DNA of 64,000 nucleotides from Lacrimispora amygdalina (GTDB lineage: Bacteria > Bacillota > Clostridia > Lachnospirales > Lachnospiraceae). The notes below the pieces were generated by a model. It was not told the origin of the DNA and searched no databases. It saw only the letters and a program-made list of their open reading frames with translations. Location: positions 1 through 64,000 of the forward strand of contig NZ_QOHO01000029.1 of assembly GCF_003432035.1 (NCBI RefSeq). Direction: 5' to 3'. Every line of letters starts with the position of its first letter. Position 1 is the stretch's first letter. Made by a program: the position numbers and the translations under genes. Positions 52,880-62,101 of this stretch are shown here, piece after piece.

Positions 52880-53822
52880 GTACAAGCACCGCCTTTTCTT
52901 TATCAGGATCTGTAATCTGCATAAATAAGGATTCCAGGCTTCCCTGTTCCCTGCAAAATCCATGGACCATCACTTCCGCATCAATCAGCTGCTGAAGCAA
53001 AAGTGCCTCATCCTGCTGGTCTCCGATGAAATTCACACGGATATCCCCTTCCTTCACCGCAATCGTCTGCACACAGGGCTGGCTTTTTAAAATGGTAAGT
53101 GCCTTTTCCTTACTGCCGAGAATGGAGATAACAAGGGGGTTGGTGGCATTCACCCGTTTTAAAATCTCTTCCATGCTGCCGTTTAAAACCATCTTTCCCT
53201 GATCAATGATTCCGATATCGGTACACAGTTCTGACAATTCAGATAATACGTGGGAGCTGATCAATATGGTCTTTCCCTGTTCTCTCAGTTCTTTTAAAAT
53301 CTCCTTAAATTCAAACCGTGTTCTGGGGTCCAGACCGGATGCCGGCTCGTCGAGGACCAGCAAAAGGGGATCATGGATCAAAGCCCTGGCCAGGCATAAA
53401 CGCTGCTTCATCCCTCTTGATAAGCTGTCTACATAGAAATCTGATTTATCCTCCAGTCCAACCTGTTCCAAAAGAGTCATATAGCGGCTTCTTGCTTTCA
53501 GACCATTAATACCGTAGCAGGATGCAAAAAATTCCATGTATTCATTCACCTTTAAATTATCATACACACCGAAAAAATCAGGTACATAACCTATTTTCTC
53601 TTTCAGCTGTTTTAAACCGTCAGATACGTCGGTCCCATCAATGAATACCTGACCGCTGTCTGCAAACAGAAGTCCTGTCATAATCTTAATGGCGGTCGTC
53701 TTTCCCGCTCCGTTAGGTCCTACAAAACCATAAAGGGAACCTTTCGGAATCATGATATCCAAACCATTTAAAGCATGGAATTTCCCGAATTTTTTCTTTA
53801 AATCTTTAATCTCTAATATCAT
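52857..53822 (-). CDS. ABC transporter ATP-binding protein
   Basis: The 321-aa ATPase has Walker A GPNGAGKTTAIK near residues 35-46, Q-loop region YVPDFFGVYDN near 79-89, signature SRGMKQRLCLARAL near 133-146, Walker B LLLVLDEPASGLDPR near 152-166 and H-loop SSHVLSEL. The C-terminal extension (about 220-321) is of the type found in two-component-linked ABC exporters. Its ATG overlaps the preceding stop by four bases (ATGA). Confidence 0.93.
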   Translation of the reverse strand: MILEIKDLKKKFGKFHALNGLDIMIPKGSLYGFVGPNGAGKTTAIKIMTGLLFADSGQVFIDGTDVSDGLKQLKEKIGYVPDFFGVYDNLKVNEYMEFFASCYGINGLKARSRYMTLLEQVGLEDKSDFYVDSLSRGMKQRLCLARALIHDPLLLVLDEPASGLDPRTRFEFKEILKELREQGKTILISSHVLSELSELCTDIGIIDQGKMVLNGSMEEILKRVNATNPLVISILGSKEKALTILKSQPCVQTIAVKEGDIRVNFIGDQQDEALLLQQLIDAEVMVHGFCREQGSLESLFMQITDPDKEKAVLVHENESGL

Positions 53823-56311
53823 TTATCCCTCCCCAGAACCATCAGCATGGGCAGTGTAACATACCAGTTGTTTTCCACGGTATCCTCACAGACATATTTG
53901 ACTGTCAGCGTATTGCCTGGCGACAAATATGGGCTTAGTTCTCCTGCTGTATATTCTGTTTTTTCTGAATCCATGGGATCGTAATTGCCGGTATCATGAT
54001 TATAAAAGTAAATTTTTCCCTTAAATATATTGGTATAATTGGTGCTTTGATTATTTAAAAATTCTTCAGCAGGATACTCAAACATGAGTTTTTCCACACT
54101 TAAATCATTTCCAAGAGAATATTCCAGGGAAACCGGATCTACACCGTAAATGGCATTGGAATCCGAATAGTACTGCCCGCTTATTGTCACAGGCATTTTC
54201 ATCAGTGCAGACCGGTATGTCTCATCATTCTTTCTTGATTTCACATCAATGGTAGAAGTATACATCGTCACTCCATAAGTCTCATATCCACTGTTCGTAA
54301 GGAACTGGCTGTCTTTCTGATCCTCGCCAAATGCCACGATCCGTGCTTCCTGATTGTAAAAGGATGAATATCTGTCCAGATAAAAGCTTAATATATTGGT
54401 TCTTGACAAAGCCAGCATATAATCAGGATCTTCAATATCCGCCTTTAAATACTGATAGCTTCCTGTCACTCTGGCGGATACCTGGAATGAGTTGTTTATG
54501 GGATAATTAATTACAGGGGTACCATCAAGCTTTTGGGTCTCTCCGGGCTTTAACTCATCGATGACCACCATTTTCCCATACATGAGAATTCCCACTTTTT
54601 CTACAGAAAAAGGATATTCATTGGTGATTGTTCCGTAGACATTCCCCTTAAACAGAGTGATATCACCCCAAAGGCCCTTCCGGTTCTCATTTAAGGTTCT
54701 TTTCTTCAATGCATAGTATTTGGGAGCAAATGCAGCCGCGTTCTGTACAGAAACTCTTGTACCGTCATCCTCATAGCTGATCCGGACATTATAATCTTCA
54801 CTTCCGGTAAATTTCGGAACAGGCGCCCTTTCATAAGACTTGCTCCTGGTTATGGGAAGGAGACTGTAGGAAGGATCCAGAAGTATGGAATAGGCCCGGT
54901 TATAAGGGGTCCTCATATTGATATATGTATATTCATCTTCAAATTTTTCCGAGTTATCAAAAATCGTAGCATATGTAAAAAAGGTATCTCGAAAACGTGT
55001 CCTTACCCCCATTAAATAAACCAGTACAGTAAATAAAAGGGATAAAGCCACAATCGCGGTCCGGTAATACCGTCTGCCATCCTTCCGCTTTAAATACAGA
55101 TAGGTTCCTGGTCCTACAAGTGCTATATAGGACAAAATGACAATGGAATAGAATACAAGTCCCGGCAGCTTATCTACATCCCCGGTATTAAGCATATTCT
55201 GAACTGACCAGAACTGGCCGGAATTACCGCTGTATAAAAAAGAAGATAAATTATTTAATCTGGTATCCCCTAACAATGCGGTAAACAGCTTATCAACATA
55301 GGACCGCTGTACCTCACAGAATGGCGCGATATCTACAAAATCATAGGCTGCAACTCCTACGACTCCTTTCCCTCTGGCTGCTGCGGTAAGAACCGGAAAC
55401 TGGTCATTTGCCAGGACACCGGTTCCTCCTTTTAAAGAAATATCAGCACAGACCAGGTTCATAAAGGAATCGCCAGGCCCATTGGTAGCATATTCCACGC
55501 CCATATCCACAGACTTTTCCGCAGGTACTGCGTAATCTTCATTCAAAAGATCTGACCGGAAGGCATACAGTGTATCATCCGCGCGGGCACCGGTTCCTAT
55601 CAGAAGAGTGCCGCCTTCCTTCACCCACTCCATAATAGCCTGGATCTGATCTTTCGACAGTTTCCTGGTATCATAATCTGTTATAAGAAGAACATCAAGC
55701 AGATCCAGACCGATCACATGATCCGGCAGCTGCTCCGTCTGTAGCTGGAACGTCCTTATTTTCACAGCGCTGTAATTGACACCTACTCCCTCCATATAGG
55801 ACAGCTTATCCGGCTCATCAGAAAGCACTCCTACATAAAGCTCCGCTACGTCAGTGGGGACATTCATCTTTAAACGCTTACGTATCAGTTCCGTTCCCTG
55901 GGCATCCAACAGCTTTACATATAAAATATCCGCCCTACCTACCGGAACATCAAGAGATTCCTCTGCAGACCCCATAGCCTCTAAAGAAATGGGATAATCA
56001 TATTGATAGATATCATAGTCGGATTCCATCGCCTCCACACGTACTGTGCCGTTAAAGGGGGCATCTGACTGGCTTTTCAGTGTAAAATTTACCGGAACAT
56101 AACGGTCTGACTTGGCATTCCCATCGTATCCATAGGAAACCTCCATGCCAATACCAGAATGATTCTCACCGCCGTATTCTTCGGAATAGGAGCTTTCCCC
56201 ATTCCCTCCATTCTCCGGGCCATTCGCGGTCATGCCGAAAGCAGGCAGCAAAGTGCTGCCTGCCAACGTGAGCGCCATGGCACAAATCAGGGATATCTGT
56301 CTGACTTTCAT
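53819..56311 (-). CDS. large exported membrane protein associated with the ABC pair, function unknown
   Basis: An 830-aa protein with a signal peptide (about 1-26), a large extracytoplasmic N-terminal part that includes a class I glutamine-amidotransferase-like region (LDLLDVLLITDYDTRKLSKDQIQAIMEWVKEGGTLLIGTG near 203-243), TM helices near 384-407 and 418-440, and a second extracytoplasmic beta-rich part (about 450-825). Such proteins in Firmicutes sit with an ABC-2 pair, as here. It follows the histidine kinase by four bases and overlaps the ATPase. Its role might be ligand or cell-wall recognition, but nothing in sequence proves this. Confidence 0.8.
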   Translation of the reverse strand: MKVRQISLICAMALTLAGSTLLPAFGMTANGPENGGNGESSYSEEYGGENHSGIGMEVSYGYDGNAKSDRYVPVNFTLKSQSDAPFNGTVRVEAMESDYDIYQYDYPISLEAMGSAEESLDVPVGRADILYVKLLDAQGTELIRKRLKMNVPTDVAELYVGVLSDEPDKLSYMEGVGVNYSAVKIRTFQLQTEQLPDHVIGLDLLDVLLITDYDTRKLSKDQIQAIMEWVKEGGTLLIGTGARADDTLYAFRSDLLNEDYAVPAEKSVDMGVEYATNGPGDSFMNLVCADISLKGGTGVLANDQFPVLTAAARGKGVVGVAAYDFVDIAPFCEVQRSYVDKLFTALLGDTRLNNLSSFLYSGNSGQFWSVQNMLNTGDVDKLPGLVFYSIVILSYIALVGPGTYLYLKRKDGRRYYRTAIVALSLLFTVLVYLMGVRTRFRDTFFTYATIFDNSEKFEDEYTYINMRTPYNRAYSILLDPSYSLLPITRSKSYERAPVPKFTGSEDYNVRISYEDDGTRVSVQNAAAFAPKYYALKKRTLNENRKGLWGDITLFKGNVYGTITNEYPFSVEKVGILMYGKMVVIDELKPGETQKLDGTPVINYPINNSFQVSARVTGSYQYLKADIEDPDYMLALSRTNILSFYLDRYSSFYNQEARIVAFGEDQKDSQFLTNSGYETYGVTMYTSTIDVKSRKNDETYRSALMKMPVTISGQYYSDSNAIYGVDPVSLEYSLGNDLSVEKLMFEYPAEEFLNNQSTNYTNIFKGKIYFYNHDTGNYDPMDSEKTEYTAGELSPYLSPGNTLTVKYVCEDTVENNWYVTLPMLMVLGRDK

Positions 56312-56315
56312 TTTG

Positions 56316-57452
56316 TCACCCTATCTTTCCAAAGTTCTCTTTATTCACATCAAAATTAGTTTTCAGCTTTACCGTAAATACAGTTCCGGATAAATCACTG
56401 GTCACATCGATGGTTCCTCCATGCATATCCACGATGCTTTTGGAAATGGCAAGCCCAAGTCCGGTTCCTCCTGTATTGGTGGAACGGGATTGCTCCACAC
56501 GGTAAAACTTATTGAAGATCAGAGGAAGTTCTTCTTCCGGTATCACATAACCGTAGTTTACCACCTGGATTGACACAAGGCCTTCGCTGCCATGTACCTT
56601 TACCAGGATCCGTTTTCCATCTGCTCCGTATTTGATTGCATTATTAATGAGATTATCAAACAGACGGGCCAGAAGATTGGCATCTGCTGAAACGATCTGG
56701 ACGGGGACATTGCTTTGCAGCTCATAGGAAAGATTCTTATCCATAAAACTGGGATAAAATTCTTCCAGAAGCTGGCTTAAAAGCTTTATGACATCCACTT
56801 TTGTTACATTCATGGAAATCTTTCCGTAATTAAGTTTTGTAAAACCAAATAAGTCTTCGATCAGCTTTTCCAGCCGCTTTGTCTTTACGTATGCAATCCC
56901 TATGTACTTTTTCTGCACGTCCTGGTCGATGGCTCCATCCTTGGATAAGAGCTCCAGATAACCGATGATGGAAGTAAGGGGAGTCCGCAGGTCATGAGCG
57001 ATGTTGGTAATCAGTTCATTCTTAGTCCGTTCTGCCTCCCGCTCCTTATCCATTAAATCCCTTAAATCCCCCACCATCTTGTTTAAACTGGCAGCCATGA
57101 CGGAGAATTCGTCATCTCCTTCAATGTCCACCGTTATGTTTAAATCTCCTTCCGAAATTCTCTGCATGGCATCGGAGATTCTCCCGATATAACGCATGGA
57201 TTTTTCCTGAAGAAGGAGAAACGTAACTGCAAATATGCCGATTCCAAATACAACATAGATGAGTATCACCACCACATCAAAAGAGGTGAGCATCTCAAGG
57301 AAAACATTGTCCTTTTGAGCGCTCCTCATATATGATGCAATCAGGGATACATTGGTTACCAGAAATATCTCGATCAGAACCGTAACAATTGCACTGTAAA
57401 ATATATTGGCAATGACCCGGGTATGGAAACGGCGATTGATATCATTTTTCAA
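56316..57452 (-). CDS. sensor histidine kinase (VanS-like)
   Basis: A 378-aa membrane kinase: TM1 (about 15-40), a short outside loop (about 41-57), TM2 (58-82), HAMP (about 83-135), HisKA with NIAHDLRTPLTSIIGYLELL (phosphorylated His153), and the ATPase domain with NLINNAIKYG, VNYGYVIPEEE and GGTGLGLAISKSI. The loop of under 20 residues suggests sensing in the membrane or through partner proteins. The start is TTG, overlapping the regulator gene by 11 bases; no in-frame ATG precedes the first TM. Confidence 0.93.
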   Translation of the reverse strand: MKNDINRRFHTRVIANIFYSAIVTVLIEIFLVTNVSLIASYMRSAQKDNVFLEMLTSFDVVVILIYVVFGIGIFAVTFLLLQEKSMRYIGRISDAMQRISEGDLNITVDIEGDDEFSVMAASLNKMVGDLRDLMDKEREAERTKNELITNIAHDLRTPLTSIIGYLELLSKDGAIDQDVQKKYIGIAYVKTKRLEKLIEDLFGFTKLNYGKISMNVTKVDVIKLLSQLLEEFYPSFMDKNLSYELQSNVPVQIVSADANLLARLFDNLINNAIKYGADGKRILVKVHGSEGLVSIQVVNYGYVIPEEELPLIFNKFYRVEQSRSTNTGGTGLGLAISKSIVDMHGGTIDVTSDLSGTVFTVKLKTNFDVNKENFGKIG

Positions 57453-58149
57453 TTTTGTATCCTACCCCCCAAACAGTTGTGATGATCTTGTTCTGTCTGG
57501 TGTCTTCCTTCATCTTACCTCTCAGACGCCTGATATGTACCATTACTGTGTTATTGGCTTCATATACCTTTTCATTCCACACTTTTTCAAATATCTCATC
57601 TGTACTGAACACTCTTCCCGGATTGGAAGCCAGCAGATACAGGATATCAAATTCGATAGGAGTAAGTTTTATCTCCTCTCCATATACCGTCACCTTATGA
57701 TTATCCTTATTGATGGTCAGTCCCCGGATTCCTATTTCATTCTTTGCCGATTCGTTTACCGCACTGTTGGGATTAAGCTGGGTATAACGGCGCAGCTGAG
57801 ATTTGACTCTGGCAGTCAGTTCCAGCGGATTAAAGGGTTTTGTTACATAATCATCAGCTCCCGTTCCAAGTCCTAAAATCTTATCTAAATCTGTTGACTT
57901 GGCACTCAGCATAATAATCGGAATGTTGTTGGTCTCCCGTATCTTCTTGCACATGGAAAGGCCGTCCATTCCAGGCATCATAATGTCTAAGAGTACCAGA
58001 TGAATCTGATTTTTATTAAGAACCTCCAGCCCCTCTTCCGCATTATTTGCCTTGTATACTTTATATCCGTCACTGACCAGATAAATCTCCACCAGATCCG
58101 CAATCTCTTTCTCGTCATCCACAACCAGAATGCTTATTGTCTCGGACAT
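57442..58149 (-). CDS. OmpR/PhoB family response regulator (VanR-like)
   Basis: The 235-aa protein has a receiver domain (about 5-118; DDEKEIADLVEIYL, phospho-acceptor Asp55 in LLDIMMPG, Thr/Ser and Lys in SAKS and YVTKPF) and a winged-helix DNA-binding domain (about 140-234; LTPIEFDILYLLASNPGRVFSTDEIFEKVW, ending TVWGVGYKIEK). The overall sequence resembles VanR-type regulators closely, but no vanHAX genes are present, so it likely controls the adjoining ABC genes. First gene of the unit. Confidence 0.94.
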   Translation of the reverse strand: MSETISILVVDDEKEIADLVEIYLVSDGYKVYKANNAEEGLEVLNKNQIHLVLLDIMMPGMDGLSMCKKIRETNNIPIIMLSAKSTDLDKILGLGTGADDYVTKPFNPLELTARVKSQLRRYTQLNPNSAVNESAKNEIGIRGLTINKDNHKVTVYGEEIKLTPIEFDILYLLASNPGRVFSTDEIFEKVWNEKVYEANNTVMVHIRRLRGKMKEDTRQNKIITTVWGVGYKIEK

Positions 58150-58295
58150 TGAAAAATACCTCCCTTGTCGTTATGTAAGCGGCGTTCTCACGTTGAAAAA
58201 GAAAAAGCCTGCATCCATTTTACCACAAGAAAGGTATCTTTGCCTTACTATTTTCTTACAAAAAAGCTATAAAACGGTAAATCAGGAACTCTCTC

Positions 58296-60437
58296 TCAGC
58301 CCTGACTTTCCGTAGGTATAAATACCCTGCTGGCAGCGGGATCCAGTCTGCCAAGTTCGGCCCTGACATAAAGGGCGGCCTCCTCACAGAACTGCTCCTG
58401 GCAGTTGATCAGTGTCTTTCCTCTCTTATCCGGTTTTTCCCATGTTCCGTCCGGCTGCAGAATATGAGTCTTTACATTGTCCTCTAATTGTACTTTCAGG
58501 ACATGCATAATTCTTTCCAACAGTCTTTCATCCTCTACAGGGAACATGATTTCCACCCGTTTATCAAGATTTCTCGGCATCCAGTCGGCACTTCCAAGAT
58601 AAAGCTCCGGGCTTCCGTCATTTTCAAAATAGAAGATTCTGGCATGTTCCAGGAAATTTCCAACAATGGAACGCACCGTGATATTTTCACTTAAACCGGG
58701 AACTCCTGCCTTCAGGCTGCAGATACCTCTGACAATGAGCTGTATGGCCACTCCTGCACAGGAAGCCTCATACAGAGCGGCAATTACTTCCTTGTCGCAC
58801 AAAGAGTTCATCTTGGCTATGATATGGGCCGGCTTACCGGCAGCCGCATTCTTCGCTTCCCGCCGGATCATCTTTAAAAATCTGGCTCTCAGCCAGATAG
58901 GAGCCACCACCAGCTTGTTCCAGTGAAGGGGTTCTGAATATCCGGAAAGCATGTTGAATACTGCAGTCGCATCTTCTCCGATCTGGGGATTGCAGGTCAT
59001 CAGGCCTAAATCCGTATAGAGCTTCGCTGTAGAATCATTGTAATTTCCGGTTCCGAGATGAACGTAGCGGCGAATTCCGTCCTCTTCCCTGCGCACTACC
59101 AGGGTTATTTTGCTGTGAGTCTTTAATCCGACCAGCCCATAGATTACGTGGCAGCCGGCTTTTTCCAGTTTTTTTGCCCAGTTGATGTTATTTTCCTCGT
59201 CAAAGCGGGCTTTTAATTCCACCAGAACGGAAACCTGCTTTCTGTTATCAGCAGCTTCCAGAAGTGCTGCAATAATAGGCGAATTGCCGCTGACCCGGTA
59301 AAGCGTCTGTTTAATTGCCAGGACTTCCGGATCCCTGGCAGCCGTTTTTACAAACTGTACCACAGGGTCGAAAGTCTGGTAAGGATGGTGGAGGAGAATA
59401 TCCCCCTTGCGGATATTGGTAAAGATATCATCCTCATTCATCAGCTCAGGTACCTGCTGTGGAACGTATGGAACTTCCTTTAAATGATCAAAACCATTAA
59501 TTCCGTACATCTTCATAAGAAAGGTCAGATCTAAGGGTCCTGCAATCTCAAATATATCACTGGAGCTTATAGTTAACTCTCTCTTTAAAATCTTTAAAAG
59601 ACGTTTATCCATTTTCTCTTCCACTTCAAGACGAATGGCCTCTCCCCACTGACGTTTCTTCAGCTGCTTTTCAATCTCTTCCAGAAGGTCCACCGCTTCC
59701 TCCTCATCAATGGTAAGATCGGCATTTCTCATGACACGGAACGGGTGGGTGGTGACTACATTGTAGTTTAAAAACAGACTTTCCATGTTCCGCTCAATGA
59801 TCTGTTCCAGAAGAATGAAGGACCTCTCCCCTGATTCACCGGCCGGAAGTTCCACGATTCTCGGCAGTACACTGGGAACCTGAACCATGGCAAATTCCAG
59901 TTCTTCTTCACCGCTTTTCTTTTTTAGAAGAGCAGCGATATTTAAGGATTTATTCCGGATTAACGGAAATGGTCTGGAGGAATCCACCGCCATGGGAGTC
60001 AGAACCGGATAAACATCTCTTTCAAAATACGTATCTGCAAACTTTCCCTCTGCTTCATTTAAATCCTCATGGCTGGAGATGACACGCAGCCCGTTTAGCT
60101 TAAGTGCAGGAAGAATGGACCGGTTATAGGTGGAATACTGCACAGAGACAAGCTCATGGGTCTGCTCACTGATCCTCTCCAGCTGTTCATCCGCTTTCAT
60201 ACCGGCAATATCCGGCTTGGTATATTTTGCATGAACCATATCTTTCAGGGAAGCCACACGTACCATATAAAACTCATCAAGATTAGAAGCTGTTATGCTT
60301 AAAAACTTCAGCCGTTCAAAAAGCGGCAGATTTTTATCTCTTGCCTCACTCAGTACCCGGTAATCAAACTCGATCCAGCTCAGCTCCCGATTTACATAAT
60401 TATCCGGATTGTAATATATTTCATTGATGTCTGCCAT
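58296..60437 (-). CDS. ppk: polyphosphate kinase 1
   Basis: Reversible synthesis of polyphosphate from ATP. The 713-aa protein has the N-terminal domain (YVNRELSWIEFDYRVLSEARDKNLPLFERLKFLSI), the head domain, and the C-terminal PLD-like active site: VHLGTGNYND (catalytic His), VELKARFDEENNINWAKKLEKAGCHVIYG, and the second half NFLEHARIFYFENDGSPELYLGSADWMPRNLDKRVE. Its ATG overlaps the ppx stop by one base (TGATG). Confidence 0.96.
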   Translation of the reverse strand: MADINEIYYNPDNYVNRELSWIEFDYRVLSEARDKNLPLFERLKFLSITASNLDEFYMVRVASLKDMVHAKYTKPDIAGMKADEQLERISEQTHELVSVQYSTYNRSILPALKLNGLRVISSHEDLNEAEGKFADTYFERDVYPVLTPMAVDSSRPFPLIRNKSLNIAALLKKKSGEEELEFAMVQVPSVLPRIVELPAGESGERSFILLEQIIERNMESLFLNYNVVTTHPFRVMRNADLTIDEEEAVDLLEEIEKQLKKRQWGEAIRLEVEEKMDKRLLKILKRELTISSSDIFEIAGPLDLTFLMKMYGINGFDHLKEVPYVPQQVPELMNEDDIFTNIRKGDILLHHPYQTFDPVVQFVKTAARDPEVLAIKQTLYRVSGNSPIIAALLEAADNRKQVSVLVELKARFDEENNINWAKKLEKAGCHVIYGLVGLKTHSKITLVVRREEDGIRRYVHLGTGNYNDSTAKLYTDLGLMTCNPQIGEDATAVFNMLSGYSEPLHWNKLVVAPIWLRARFLKMIRREAKNAAAGKPAHIIAKMNSLCDKEVIAALYEASCAGVAIQLIVRGICSLKAGVPGLSENITVRSIVGNFLEHARIFYFENDGSPELYLGSADWMPRNLDKRVEIMFPVEDERLLERIMHVLKVQLEDNVKTHILQPDGTWEKPDKRGKTLINCQEQFCEEAALYVRAELGRLDPAASRVFIPTESQG

Positions 60438-62005
60438 CAGGATAACCTCCTCTTCTGCCTGAGTACAGGCCTGATACCAAATATCTCCTCAAAAAAATCC
60501 GCCTTCTGATTAAATGATAATGCTTCCAGCGTCATATCCCCTTCATAAGAAGTGGTTACCACAAGCTTACCCTCCTTAACAATCATCCGGTTATCTGATA
60601 ATTTCTGTTTATGACTGCGGTCCATGGAGTTGGCAAGCCTCAATATGGCAGTCAGCTTGGCGATTAAAATGGTGATATCTTCGTGAGACAGTTCCCCTTT
60701 TGTATTGCGGAACAATTCTTCATTGAGCTGCACCCGGTTATAATCAAATTCCACTCCGTTGTATCTTACTACATTGGCAATAATTTCCCGTTCCATATGG
60801 GACAGTCCAATAATTTCAGTTGACATAATAATATTATAAGCAGATTCGCTGGGTTTTCTCATGCTGATAAACTTACCGCAGGCATGCAGGATGGCAGCGA
60901 TCTGCAAAAGAAGGCGCTCCCGCTTTCCCATACCATGAAACTTTTTCATGCTGTCAAAAATAGCCAGAACATATTTTTCCATATGGATGGTATGAGGGCC
61001 GTGGCACTTGTAGCGTTTTGCCATGTTCCTGGAGGCAGCAAGAATATCCTCGGAAAAATCATGATGAAATTTAACTGACTTTGCTTCTTCCGCATATTCT
61101 GCAGCGATGCTGTCACATAAGCGGATTCCTGGAATCCAGAACATCTCAGCTCCGGTCAGTTCCAGAACGCGCTTAAAAATAATCGCGGCCGGGACCAGGA
61201 GAGCGGCATATTCTGCATTGACTCCAAACCGGTCCTGAATCTGGTCAAGAGACATCAGCTTAATCTTTTCATGGAAAACCATGAATTCCTCTGCAGTGAT
61301 CCACTCTACCGGCTTTCCTCCATGACTTTCTCTGGACAGATAGAGAATGCTTTCCCCGATGCCGATAAGATTTTTAATCTCACGGTCTCTTAAATAAACC
61401 TTCCGGAAGGTGTTTAACTCATTATCCACCATCTCTTCTATGAGGGTATTCTGCATCTGGGTACTCACCTGCATATCGCCCATCATCTCACGGATTCTCA
61501 ATACTCCAAGCATCAGATTCTGAGTGGATATGAGGGCATCCTTATCAAATAAGGAAACCTGCATACTGCCGAAGCCCACATCTACGATGGCAGTCCCCTT
61601 CTGTATAATCTTGTTAAACTCTGCATCCTTGGAAGCGATAGCCTTATAACTGATGAAGCGCTGCTCGGAGTTGCTGATAATCTGTACCTCAATGCCGGTT
61701 CTTACCCGGATCTGATCCAGCACAATCTGACTGTTTTTTGCTTCCCGGAGTGCGCTGGTTGCATAGGCACGATATCCTGTCACTTTATAGGACTGCATAA
61801 TATCTGCGAAGTCCTCGATCACTTTACACATTTCATCCACTAATTCATAACGGATTTTTCCATTTTTATAGGTATCCCTTCCAAGGGCGATGACATGGCG
61901 GACATGATCAATCTTGCGGATTCCCGTTTTCGGGGAAATCTCATAAATGCCAAGTTCAAGTTCAAAAGATCCTACATCAATAGCGGCAAATAATCTGATT
62001 GCCAT
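60437..62005 (-). CDS. ppx: exopolyphosphatase/guanosine pentaphosphatase family, with C-terminal HD-like domain
   Basis: The 522-aa protein has an ASKHA fold N-terminal part (AAIDVGSFELELGIYEI at the start, VDVGFGSMQVSLFDKD near 140-155, LREAKNSQIVLDQI) and a C-terminal HD-domain-like region (about 310-500; LLLQIAAILHACGKFI, SHMEREIIANVVRYNG). Such proteins degrade polyphosphate or pppGpp. The start at 62005 is fixed by GAGGAGG at 62012-62018. Coupled to ppk, so synthesis and breakdown are co-expressed. Confidence 0.92.
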   Translation of the reverse strand: MAIRLFAAIDVGSFELELGIYEISPKTGIRKIDHVRHVIALGRDTYKNGKIRYELVDEMCKVIEDFADIMQSYKVTGYRAYATSALREAKNSQIVLDQIRVRTGIEVQIISNSEQRFISYKAIASKDAEFNKIIQKGTAIVDVGFGSMQVSLFDKDALISTQNLMLGVLRIREMMGDMQVSTQMQNTLIEEMVDNELNTFRKVYLRDREIKNLIGIGESILYLSRESHGGKPVEWITAEEFMVFHEKIKLMSLDQIQDRFGVNAEYAALLVPAAIIFKRVLELTGAEMFWIPGIRLCDSIAAEYAEEAKSVKFHHDFSEDILAASRNMAKRYKCHGPHTIHMEKYVLAIFDSMKKFHGMGKRERLLLQIAAILHACGKFISMRKPSESAYNIIMSTEIIGLSHMEREIIANVVRYNGVEFDYNRVQLNEELFRNTKGELSHEDITILIAKLTAILRLANSMDRSHKQKLSDNRMIVKEGKLVVTTSYEGDMTLEALSFNQKADFFEEIFGIRPVLRQKRRLS

Positions 62006-62019
62006 ACTTGTCCTCCTCA

Positions 62020-62046
62020 CTGCCTTCTACAGGGCAGTTTTTTATT
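62020..62046. repeat. small hairpin in the ppx leader
   Basis: CTGCC (62020-62024) and GGCAG (62033-62037) form a five-pair stem right behind the ppx ribosome binding site. On the plus strand it is followed by a T run, but no plus-strand gene leads into it. Confidence 0.35.
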
Positions 62047-62101
62047 ATTCTACCTTATTTTTTTACCTTTTGTGTCAAATATCGGTAAAATCTGCAAAAA
62101 A

